Of a stretch of 64,000 nt of DNA, positions 36,200 to 45,977 are shown in pieces (within the stretch, counting starts at the first letter, position 1; each line of letters begins with the position of its first letter). The notes below the pieces were generated by a model. That model saw only the letters and a list, made by a program, of their open reading frames with translations, searched no databases and was not told the DNA's origin. This DNA is from Alectoria sarmentosa (Eukaryota > Ascomycota > Lecanoromycetes > Lecanorales > Parmeliaceae). A program made the position numbers and the translations under genes. The stretch lies in the NCBI GenBank assembly GCA_009733775.1, contig WOGZ01000117.1, forward strand, positions 29,620 to 93,619. The letters run 5' to 3'.

Positions 36200-38025
36200 C
36201 AATGAAATCGACAAGATAGTTCTTGACACCAGACGGTCCAGTTATAACGAGCGCGATGAAAAGAATCCCGCGGGTACGGTTAATTATCTGAAATCATACG
36301 CGGCGGTCAGAGTCCGAACGAGTTCAAGCCTCGAAGACAACGAAAGCAGCGATAACGATGGGGTCCCCCAAGTCCTGTCAACATAAAGTTCGGGTCGAGA
36401 ATAAGCGCCAAAACCTTTGCCGAAAATAAAGACGGTGAAGAAGTCGGATATGGGTGGGGGGTTCGAAGATGAAAATGAAATTGAATGCCGTATATGAAGG
36501 CGGAGACAAGGGGGCGGAGGTCAGACAAGTCTCTTTCATCACGGCGTAGCACGCCTTTTTAATGTGCGCTTGGCTCACCATTGCTAGTGAGTGGGCTAGT
36601 GAGTGGGGTATTGAATACTTTTTACAATTGGGGAGCAAGCTTATTGTGAATATTATATCCCAGGACGTGGTACCAGAGCCCTGTACATCGAAAGAGGATC
36701 GACAAGTCTCTCTGCTATTCATTCATCTCAGTCTTATGCTTCAAGGTGATTAGCAACATAATCTCGATTCATCCACCGCAGGCACAGATTGAAGCCAATC
36801 AAATTCAAACAAGACTTCACTACGCTCGATCAAACTCAAAAAGAGGGAATCACCCAGGTAAAGATATTGAATCATCTCAGCCGTGATATACTGAGAACTC
36901 GAATAAGCAAGTGCCATATCACTCGCATATCAGATCGCTCATCACGCGAAGAATCGGAATCATCCTCATCTATCCAATGACCGCCGAGGCCAATGTACCA
37001 ATTCGTGCATTCGCCCAGCGACTCAGCGATTACCTCTAAGCCAGGGAACGAGTTCGACGCGCGCAATAACGTCCGCTGCCACCCCAATTCCTCCCTTCAA
37101 GCAATCTAGCAAACGTACCCCTCGTTCAATCTCGGTTAGCTGTTTACGCGTGCTCTATTGAAACTGACCGCATTCAGCGGCCACCACGCCTCCGCTCTCT
37201 GCGCCCGATGCGAATTGCGTCCGCCAAGGCATGCAAAGCCAATGCATCGCTCGTGATGACTCGGAAGACGAGAAAGTTATCAGAAAACATTGACTTCGAG
37301 TTGACCTGTTCAACAGATACCGTATCTGTTGTTAATGTGTTCTAGCGCGCACTATCCACGACCAGAGTTGAGACCAATGAGTCGCCGGTCCAGCGCCCAA
37401 AACGGGGAGTTCGATACAGGCAGAGATCCTTCCACCAGCTCCGGGTCTGACTGGAGGTACGTGTCTCTACTCAAGCGAAGCGTTCTCAAGCTCCGGTACT
37501 GATCGGTATTCCAGGCCACGGAGGCAGATTCTCGGAAGGAGAAAACCGTCCGCAAAAGAAGTTGAAAGTTAAAAGAGCTGAATAATAAAGAATTTGAAGC
37601 CCTCCGGACTCAGATGAAATAATTCGAAAGCACGAGAACGACGATGGGGGGGCCAGGCCACATCTCTCCAAATCATGAATCTTGCCCCTTTACCACTTTC
37701 TGTTTAATGGCGTCTGTCTGAATCATTTGAGAACTGGTCCTGAATTAGTTTAGGGCTCGAAGGGATACGATAAGAAATGGAGTGGGACATCCGCCTTTTA
37801 AAAACACGCAGCTACACGTCTTGAGGTAAGATCATTTCGAGATCAGATCGAAATCGATTCTGAATCAATGGGGTCTTGAGAGCTGCGGTATTGATATCCT
37901 CCACAACAAATCCGGAGCGCCCGGCACGTAAGTTTGAAAATCAATCTAAAATTGATTTTAAACTAATTTTGCTGGCCTCATCTCCTATAATTCTTCCACC
38001 CGTTTCCCAACCTTTTTCCTGCTCG
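36200..38025. other. Gene-poor interval
   Basis: No supportable gene. An in-frame remainder of the previous relic may extend to about 36386. Otherwise only short unrecognised ORFs. Confidence 0.35.
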
Positions 38026-38029
38026 CAAG

Positions 38030-39063
38030 ATGCCTGACTCTGTAGCTCGAGACCTCTCTCGCGAAAGCCATTCTACCACTATGTCAGAGGGGATCTCACG
38101 TGCGCTTCAATATATTAGCCTGGAGGAACGTATGCCGGCGGCCGTGCCAATCTGTCTGAACAGAACGATCATGATGCAAGGTTCTCATTAGATTAGGTGC
38201 GAGAACATTGAAAGTGTACCTGTCGCACGCGAGGCCGTTCTCTCAAGCCGCATATCCATTCTCACAGTCTCCACACCCTTATTTGGTGCCATACTTTGGG
38301 AGGGACGCTCAGAGACGTTTTCTCGAATTCTCTTTTCTCTGCATTCAAGTGCGTCAATATCTTTCTAGGAGTGTGTTATTGACATGATAGTCACCATTAT
38401 TTTCTTGAAACAATGAGCTTTTCCGCTCTCGGCAACATCTCGTGAGGGTTTGATGCCTTGGGCCGAGATATTGTGAATACTTTAAGTGGACATCAAGTCG
38501 TACCGTCGGCGATGATTCACTATAGTTACGATACTGTAACTTACATGCCCATTTCAACAGCGGAATCTGCTACTCGTCGGGGAATGATTGAAAAGAGCCT
38601 CGCGATTACGAGCTCCCCATGATGCATCCCATCGCACAAGTCCTCAGCGTTGCTATCCTGAAACACACCATAATGGGAAAGCTCTGCTAAGGTACATCCA
38701 ACAACCTCTTTCCACGTACCGTATGCCGAATCAAGGTTCGCCTCAGCGAGGGAAGCGAAGATGAAGACAGTTCCGATGATGAGGAGAACGACGAGGACGA
38801 AGCTGAGTCCGAAGACATACTACAGCGGGATCCCGGTTCCGGTAAAAAGGGAAAAGCTACAACAACAGTGGAGATCGAGAACCGGAATTCTAAAGGGAAT
38901 TGCTACGCAAGAAATCGGGGAACAGAGTACTCAAGGTGGAACAGAGAATGCTCCAGGGATTGGGACAACTCCGCAGTAATTCGGGTTACAGTAACAAGCA
39001 GCTACGCAGAAAGTGGATTCCGGCTCCAGCAAGACGTCGTAACCCTAATCGGATGTTACTAGC
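38030..39063 (+). pseudogene. Relic with gene-like start and acidic linker
   Basis: After a pyrimidine-rich leader an ATG at 38030 opens MPDSVARDLSRESHSTTMSE, which runs into a stop near 38190. From 38748 another frame reads a strongly acidic stretch (EGSEDEDSSDDEENDEDEAE) followed by basic text and closes at 39060-39062. Promoter-like leader plus biased acidic run suggest a former nuclear-type protein. The connection between the two parts is not shown. Confidence 0.3.
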
Positions 39064-39783
39064 ATTGCGTGGCCCACGGCTATGAGACTCAATGGGTATG
39101 TGTGGCTCAGAGACGAGGCGTCTTTAGCCAATTTCTCGTGAAAGCTCAACGAGAGCACCTGTGGGCGGCAAGAGAACGGATACGACTGTGGAGTATTCGT
39201 CAGCGCCATCTCACCCTGATCCATGGAGAGCAGAAAGTCTAGAAGCAGCTGGATACTCAGGAAGCTCCATTTTTAAAGGAATCTTGAACTCGTGAGCTTG
39301 ATATATTTTGCTCGTTCTCAGCTTTCCGTCGGTAACATCATGAATGGCCTGAATTCCAATTTCTTGAGCACGTACTCTACAGCGAGAACACTACAAGCTA
39401 AAGGTTGGTCAATATCTACTGAATACCAAACGAAGTCTTCGTGGGCATTTACGAATGCGATGGCAACTGTCTTGATTAGAAGGCTGGCGAGTAATCCCTT
39501 GAGATTCCGAGATTTCTGGGCTTCGGTAGAGAGCACCCGGGGGTCAAGGAAATGGATGTAGGAGACCGGAGCTGATGAAACTAGCGCTACATAGTTAGAG
39601 AATGTATAATAGATTCCAGAGAAGCAAGACGACGGAGGCTAGGGATGGAAGATAGAATAGAGAAATGGATTAGGATTCACGATCCGTGTAAAATCAAGAA
39701 GTTGTTCCGGAGAAAGGTGCACGTCCAATCTCCGACGCTCTGTTACAGAGCCCGTTACGCCTCGTACCACCGCTATCGTCAAT
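39064..39783. other. Gene-poor interval
   Basis: Short unrecognised ORFs only. Confidence 0.3.
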
Positions 39784-40358
39784 GTGTTTTCGAGAATGAT
39801 CTCCCTTTTTCGCCGCCTGCTGTACTTCTACCTGCTCTTATCCCGAAAACTCTTCGTGGATGGCAGGGCTTACTGCAGCGCTAGGAGCTACGGAAGCCCT
39901 GACACTGCGGACTGCTCAGCTGCCTTGCTCAATCTGCCCAGGGATATCATTGATCAATGGTTCGTTGAGCATAAAGTTCGTACAGCGTTACCAACCGCGG
40001 ATTGGCGACCCTTTGCGGATGGTCGGCTTCCTGCATTTCGAGAGGAATTTGTGCAGCTGCCAAAATGGTGGTCCCATAATCAGTCCCACTTACAGTATCA
40101 GAATGAGGGTGCTAATCAGATTCTCCAAGGAGTTGGAATATGGTGCTCGTGACGTACGCCTATTCGCATATTGTCGTACCTGTGGCTTTGCTCAGATGGT
40201 CGGACATTAGAAACCTTGGGTACCAATTGGCTGGGAAGTGCGTAGATGATAACCGTGAGGGTGGCGCAGGGGAGATTTTCAGTATGTCCATCTTCTCTTT
40301 TTGCTTGCCCATTACGCTGCTCGTACGATATCACGAGTATGAGGTAGCTAATACCTGA
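39784..40358 (+). pseudogene. Decayed small secreted-protein-like gene
   Basis: The frame from 39784 to about 40150 reads YGSPDTADCSAALLNLPRDI, then DWRPFADGRLPAFREEFVQL and PKWWS. A second frame from 40140 reads RWSDIRNLGYQLAGKCVDDN followed by REGGAGEIF. From memory this order (YGSP..DC, VQLPxxWS, W..I...A..C, GG) is typical of a widespread family of small ascomycete secreted proteins. Here the halves are in different frames and no clean signal peptide precedes them. Likely a pseudogene; a missed intron near 40150 is possible. Confidence 0.4.
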
Positions 40359-41350
40359 CTCTCCCCGAAGATAGCGATGGCAGAGTGGTGATGTCCTGGG
40401 TTATGTGGCGAGGTGGCGCTCTTTTCGGCAACTTCATGAATCGCTATACGAACTTCTCATTCCCAAAGGTTTGGATCCTTCACGGATCTCGTTGTTGCTG
40501 GGCAATGCTTCTCTAGTTTCTGGGCTTGAGATGACGAACACGACTTCATTAGTGACTGGTCTGGTAGTGGAAGATAATGCTTCTGAGGTAAATGTAGTAA
40601 TTTCTTGACTGTTAGCACTAAGATCATGACGAGGGTGACGCGAAAATAGCAAAGACTAGAGAAGCATGAAATGGCCATGAATCATGACATGAAACAGTTT
40701 CCCGAGCGGCTTAGACTTGCTTGCCGGCTGACAGGCCTATTCTCTGCTAAAGACTGCGGCTTTCTTCATCGTGTTCCTAGCAAACGTCGAGCATCTTCAT
40801 ATGAAAGAAATCGCATTGGGGCTCGTCGAGGGAACAGGTAAAAAACACCCTTGCGCGGCTTTGAAACACGTCTTTGACGGCTGCGGTTGCCGCTCGATGA
40901 CTGACTGAAGACGATGTACACTTATCGTATATTTATGATCATATAACACATAAGGTAGTGATAGAGCATTGAAAGCTGATGAAGGAGATTTTTCTTTTTC
41001 ACCTCTTTCATAGGCCGACTCTCCGACCTCGGCCTCGGCCTCGGAGATGAAAGATAGCCGACAAGGCTGACAAATGCTTGGCAGGCAGCTGCCCTCTCTG
41101 CCCTCCTTCAGCAACTGTAACCTAGCATTTTTGCTTTATCTTTGCAGTCTCTCATGGATACATAGCCTTTTGATAGCATGAGGTTAAGCTTTTTATGGTC
41201 TTCATGAGCCCTTAGTTCCATCGTCGCCACTCATCTCGTCTATCAGTTCAAGGCTTAGCACCTAGCATCCCGAATTATTATCCTCGATTCTCACAGAATT
41301 CCTTCTTTTCCTTAGCGAGTAGTTCTTACTCTACGAAATACAAGAGTACA
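40359..41350. other. Intergenic
   Basis: Minus-strand short ORFs (40434-40678) are unrecognised. The last 150 bases before 41351 are pyrimidine-rich, as a promoter remnant of the MDR pseudogene would be. Confidence 0.35.
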
Positions 41351-42525
41351 ATGGCTAGTCGGAGACCTAATGATGGCACTATGATGGCTGCCGTGGTATA
41401 CGAAGTAGGAGGGCCAGAGGTCTTCAGAGTGGAGAAGCGCTAGATACCAAAACCAGTCGGGGACTAATGACATTATCACCTCGTGGGGTGGTGACTCATA
41501 ACCTATCCCGGAATATACCCTTTGGGTGCACTATCCTGAGAGTCCCGGCGTAGGGTGTATTACTACCCTACAAGGTGATAGTATGCAGCTGATTGTACTG
41601 ACGTCTCGTAGGACAGAGACCAGGTGTTGATCCACATCAAAGCTTTTGGCCTCAATCGATCTGAAATGTTTAATCGGCAAGGTCACTCACGTACAGTCAA
41701 ATTTCCATGAATTTCTCGGCAGAGGCAGCGGGCATCATCGAGGAGGCTCTAGGAAATGAAGACAAGTTCAAAGAAGGCGACATAGTAGCAACAGCTATGG
41801 GAGGCATAGGCCGAGATTCCGATGGCGGACACGCAGAGTACACTGTTGTACCCGCATCACAGATTCAGGTCATCAAGTCTGCCAACAAAATCTCTTGGGA
41901 GATGCTTGGTGCATTACCCGAGATGATGCACACGACCTGAGGCTCCTTGTTCAAGGCCCTCTGGCTTCAAAAGAAAGACAGCTTGCTGACCCGCGGAGGT
42001 ACGACTTTGGTGGGCCTGGCCGCCGCTGCCATTGCGAAGTCTCGTGGGGCACTCATCGCTGCTACCACTCAAGAGCCAGAGCGGGAGCAATTACTGTGTG
42101 CCAATGGTGCCGAACAAGTGTTTATCGACAACGGCACCGTCGCGGCCCAAGTCAAACCAACCAAGGGGTTCAACAAGGTGCTGGAGATGGTGGGCGTAAG
42201 CACTCTGCGAGATTCCCTTCAAAGCGTGGCGCAAGGCGGAACAGTGTGTATGGTGGGCTCAGTCAGTGGGAAATGGGCCTTTGATGACGAGTTCGGTCCT
42301 GTGGTATCAATTCCGACAGCGATCAGGCTTACGGTTTATCATAGTAGTGCGGAGACTTTTGTCGAGTCTCCGCTGGATGAGATAGTCGATCTGCTTGGGA
42401 CGGAGAGAATCAAAGCCCTGATTGGAAAGGTTTTCGTCGGCCTTGACAAGATCAAGGAGGCGCATAAGTGTATGGACGAGGACAGAACAGGCGGCAAGAT
42501 CGTCGTACTGATCGATGGCAAATAA
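41351..42525 (+). pseudogene. Zinc-type MDR alcohol dehydrogenase/quinone oxidoreductase pseudogene
   Basis: The N-terminus at 41351 reads MMAAVVYEVGGPEVFRVEK and stops at TAG near 41441. A 107-base inverted-repeat insert follows. The frame resumes near 41613 (DQVLIHIKAFGLNRSEMFNR), is broken by TGA near 41706, continues at 41707-41940, meets TGA at 41938 where the family has Trp, and runs on to 42525 (a GGTTLVGLAAAAIAKSRGAL nucleotide-binding segment, and a C-terminal GGKIVVLI). Length without insert is near the usual 340 residues. The enzymes are cytosolic NAD(P)H oxidoreductases. At least three disabling changes make it non-functional. Confidence 0.8.
41474..41580. mobile_element. MITE-like 107-base inverted-repeat element inside MDR pseudogene
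   Basis: The left end TATCACCTCGTGGGGTGGT and the reverse complement of the right end, TATCACCTTGTAGGGTAGT, match at 16 of 19 positions, and the differences are transitions. The element has no coding capacity and lies where the oxidoreductase family has continuous protein. No clear target-site duplication is visible at the ends. Confidence 0.5.
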
Positions 42526-43251
42526 CCAGTAGATTTGATCCGACATAGGAGTGAAGCCTTGCAGATGCCACATACTCTGATCGGAATCTTGATGGCGGCT
42601 ATTGCCCTCAACTTCTTAGTGTCACCAGGCTCGTATCTGGCAGCAAGGCATTTCTCTGCCAATTTTGTACAACATTGCCAGGTATCGTCCGGCGGAAGCC
42701 ATTGTAAATCTGGGACCGCCACAAATACCTCTTCGGAAATTAGGCATATCTTGGTGCTAACGTGACTCGTAATGTGTAGGAAGACAGACCGGCAAAGCAT
42801 GAAGCTTTCGTGAGATCTGTTATTCAATCTCAGTTCTTCTCATATCTTAGGGTTGTATATCATCAAGAAGGCAAGGTTCTCCATTGTTTGTGGCAAGGCC
42901 AAGGCTCCTTCCATTCCAGAAGAAAAGGCTTGGCAGGTCGATCTTGCCGGCAAGCATGAGTCATAACAAAGGTCCATTTTCAATGTACTTAGATGATCAC
43001 AGCCCTGGAATCTCATCTTCTCTTTGAACAGCTCTACCTGCGCATGGTCTTCCACGTAGCATACACCAATAGTACGAATTAGCTCCTGCTTATCGCTAAT
43101 TAACAGACATTGAGGGACGAGCCGCACTACTTCAGTCAACGCGGGGCCAATACTTCCATTTCGGCAATCACCCCAAAGGCGAGGACCCTTCCATTCAGCT
43201 ACAGCTGTCTTCTCCATTGACATCTTCGTCGACGACGGAGATCCGACCAAG
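42526..43251. other. Intergenic
   Basis: Separates the MDR pseudogene from the nucleotidyltransferase-fold gene. No additional feature recognised; ORFs on the minus strand are unsupported. Confidence 0.4.
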
Positions 43252-44511
43252 ATGGGTGGACGCGCTTTTCGATCAGGGCCCAACCCGTTGAATGTCGTCC
43301 GTTTGTCAACAAAGCAGTATATCCAACTTCGAGATCACTACCAAATGTTTGTTATTTCCTACATGACTATGAGCTTGGACCCCGCTGATTTCATGGGAAG
43401 CATACTCCTGAAGTTCTACAACCGCGCGGTTGTACCTCCAGAGGCTCCAGAAAAAAGTGACCACGGCGACATCGATGTTCTAGTCGATGAGGAACTGTTC
43501 AATTTCAATGTTCAGGATCTCAAGCAGGCATTAGGTGCGGACGCGTACACAAAGGGTGGGCGTGCTAGCTCTTTTGCCATCCGAACCCCAGAAGACCGCA
43601 GCAAGTACTTCCAGCTTGACGTCCATCTCTGTAAGAAGGGATGCTTTGAGTGGGAGAATGTCATCTATGCATACGGTGACCTCTGGCACATCATCGGATC
43701 CGTAGTGACACGATTCGGCTTTGCCATCAACGATTCTGGCTTGCACGCTCGTGTGGAGGAGAGCGATGAAGTGAACAAGAAAGACTGTCTCCTACTTCTG
43801 ACAAGCGAGCCTCAAGAGATGATGGAGTTCTTAGGCTTGGACAGCCCTCGATATGAAAAGGGATTTTCTACTCTCGACGAGCTCTTCGAATGGGCTATCT
43901 CAACGCCTTTATTCCGAACCAAATTCTTCCAAAAAGAGACTATCATTGGGAAACAAGAGCGCATGAGAGAGAAGAGACCAATGTACTCAAATTTCGTGGC
44001 GCAATGGCTGCCCCAGAAAAACGCGAGCACTGCAACTCCAAAACCGGGCGAAGGGAATGATTCTCCAACGGATATTATCCTGTCGGCAGGCGCTTCTACA
44101 TCGGGAAGTGCAAATCTTTTGGACACTGAGCCCCCAGAAGAGCGTGACACAAGATTATCTGTTGTCGATAAACGTAAAGACGTGGTCAACAAAGCGCTCA
44201 AGAGGTTCAGCAAGCGTGAAGAGTACGACAAAATTATGGAATGTCACAGGGAAAGAATGATGCAAGACGCAATGTGGAGAAAGATCGCTAGCGAACTTCC
44301 ACTGAAAGGCAAGCAGCTTGGTCAGGCAATGATGGCTCTCAAAGCCCATTTATGGTGGAATGAGGGTCAGCCTGCACTCCGATTGGGCGCGCATAAGTCA
44401 ATGGAAAAGGTTCCGGCCTTGGATGCTGACATGGTGGATGAGGTCCTTCTGCCCTGGATTATGGATCACTGGAGAGAAGCGGTGAGATTGAATGAGGAGA
44501 ATTCGGGGTAG
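43252..44511 (+). CDS. Nucleotidyltransferase-fold protein, 419 aa
   Basis: A single-exon ORF from ATG 43252 to TAG 44509-44511. The N-terminal third has the layout of a pol-beta-type nucleotidyltransferase: helix residues 20-45, then DHGDIDVLVDEE with D73 and D75 as the metal-binding pair, and YFQLDVHLC with D123 as the third acid. The usual hG[GS] element is not obvious; GGRA at residues 2-5 and 102-105 are the only candidates. Residues 140-180 (GDLWHIIGSVVTRFGFAIND) resemble the helical part that follows in this superfamily. The C-terminal part (about 270-419) is charged and helical, with a Ser/Thr linker at 255-290. Substrate unknown; nucleotide or tRNA-end transfer are only family possibilities. 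No intron and no neighbour of related function. Confidence 0.7.
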   Translation: MGGRAFRSGPNPLNVVRLSTKQYIQLRDHYQMFVISYMTMSLDPADFMGSILLKFYNRAVVPPEAPEKSDHGDIDVLVDEELFNFNVQDLKQALGADAYTKGGRASSFAIRTPEDRSKYFQLDVHLCKKGCFEWENVIYAYGDLWHIIGSVVTRFGFAINDSGLHARVEESDEVNKKDCLLLLTSEPQEMMEFLGLDSPRYEKGFSTLDELFEWAISTPLFRTKFFQKETIIGKQERMREKRPMYSNFVAQWLPQKNASTATPKPGEGNDSPTDIILSAGASTSGSANLLDTEPPEERDTRLSVVDKRKDVVNKALKRFSKREEYDKIMECHRERMMQDAMWRKIASELPLKGKQLGQAMMALKAHLWWNEGQPALRLGAHKSMEKVPALDADMVDEVLLPWIMDHWREAVRLNEENSG

Positions 44512-45977
44512 TGCTTACCAGGCTCCCACGGGTACTCCAGCGGTCCAAATGGTGTGTCAGTTCTTTGAACCCCGCTACAGTCAAGATGATACCAGAACGG
44601 TCGAGGCGACATGATGATGCGCTGACGGTGAGCTGACGCTATTTATTCCAGTAGCAACCCTCCAGAGCAACAGAGCGCCAACCGCGTCAAAGAAGAGAAA
44701 ATGTCGGGCACGGACCACAGATTGAGTCGTCTGCTCCGGTACTAGCCCTGGGAAAGATTTCCTGTCGCCTCCAGCATCTCCGTGCCGAGGGAGATTGGGT
44801 CCTATGCATAGGAATTTTCCAGGTGGGGAAATTGAATTGAAAGGTGCCTGGTGATAGGAGAAATAATAAGATCGGAGCCGTTCGCAAACACCACTGGACA
44901 TCCTTCTTCCTTTTTCATCCCGGCGAGGATGGCCGACATGTATCTTCGGCCAGTGGCCGAGTCGCAGAGGTCCTTAGTATTGTTTCAAAAGATTCTACCG
45001 GCTGTAAGCTCTAATAGTAGCACGCAGGATTCATGATTGGCGAAATCCTTCTCCGATGAATGAAGACGGCAAAGAAATCAAGCCTTAGATCCCGAGCCTA
45101 TCTATCCTCCGGGCCGGTGTCCAGGGGCATTGAAGTTTGGAAGCTTGATGGGTGGCAACTTCCAACACTGTTTCGAATTTGGAACCGAGGCTCACTCTGT
45201 GTTAAACGAAAAAATCCGAGTATGATGCGAAATTTCACGCAAAAATCATTCCTCGGCCGTGCGAGCGTCGCGCTTGGACTTGCGAGCAATTTTGCATTAA
45301 ACGATTCAAGAGCGGACAAAGTAGGCCAAGAAAGGAAGGTGGCATGAACGGATTTCGGCACACTTGGGCGATCCTTGCTCCTCCTTCTGTTTGGTTTTGC
45401 TCATCCTTGCTCATCCCTTTTTATCCTTGTTCATTCTTGCCCATCCCTCCCGCCCTTACCTGCCAAGACTGGGGACGATCCAAGTGGAATTCTTCTATCT
45501 TATCTCTCAGCGTACGCCTATCGCCGCACCTCGATCCAACATCCAATCATCTCACTATATCATTGCACTAGAATCATACATGCATCAAATCGCCTCATCT
45601 GGCCCGCTTCTCGAAACGGAGAGGCATCCTTCTAGGGCCCATCGGGCCCGAGAAGCACACAGCGGAGGCACGGATAGCCTATCGACTATCAATAATGTAG
45701 CTTCCCGCGCAGCTCCCACCAACAGCAATCGAGCATTTGAGCTCCTTTACCCCAACTTATGGCGAGCTGATAGCTTCGTTCTGGGCAGGTGATGCATATG
45801 TATCATGCACCTGCGGCCTCCCGAAGAGATAAGGCTTTCTTGCTGTTTATTAAGCTAGGTAGTCTCTTGCCCCTCACGAATACAGGGTCCTTGTTATCGC
45901 ATTCACTTAAATTAAAGACCCTTCCCATTTGCCTTTCAATCTTTCTCTAAAGCTTCTATGTAGCTGGACAAAACACA
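44512..45977. other. Intergenic, OPT promoter
   Basis: About 1.5 kb without a gene. C/T-rich stretches occur at 45360-45480. GATA-type sites lie at 45827-45833 (AGATAAG) and 45894-45899 (TTATCG, reverse of CGATAA), within 155 bases of the transporter start. Confidence 0.5.
45827..45899. promoter_or_regulatory. Two GATA-factor-type sites upstream of OPT transporter
   Basis: HGATAR matches on each strand, 61 bases apart and 80 to 150 bases before the ATG. In fungi such sites are bound by AreA/Nit2-type nitrogen regulators, and peptide transporters are common targets. Regulation here is inference; the motif is short. Confidence 0.3.
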
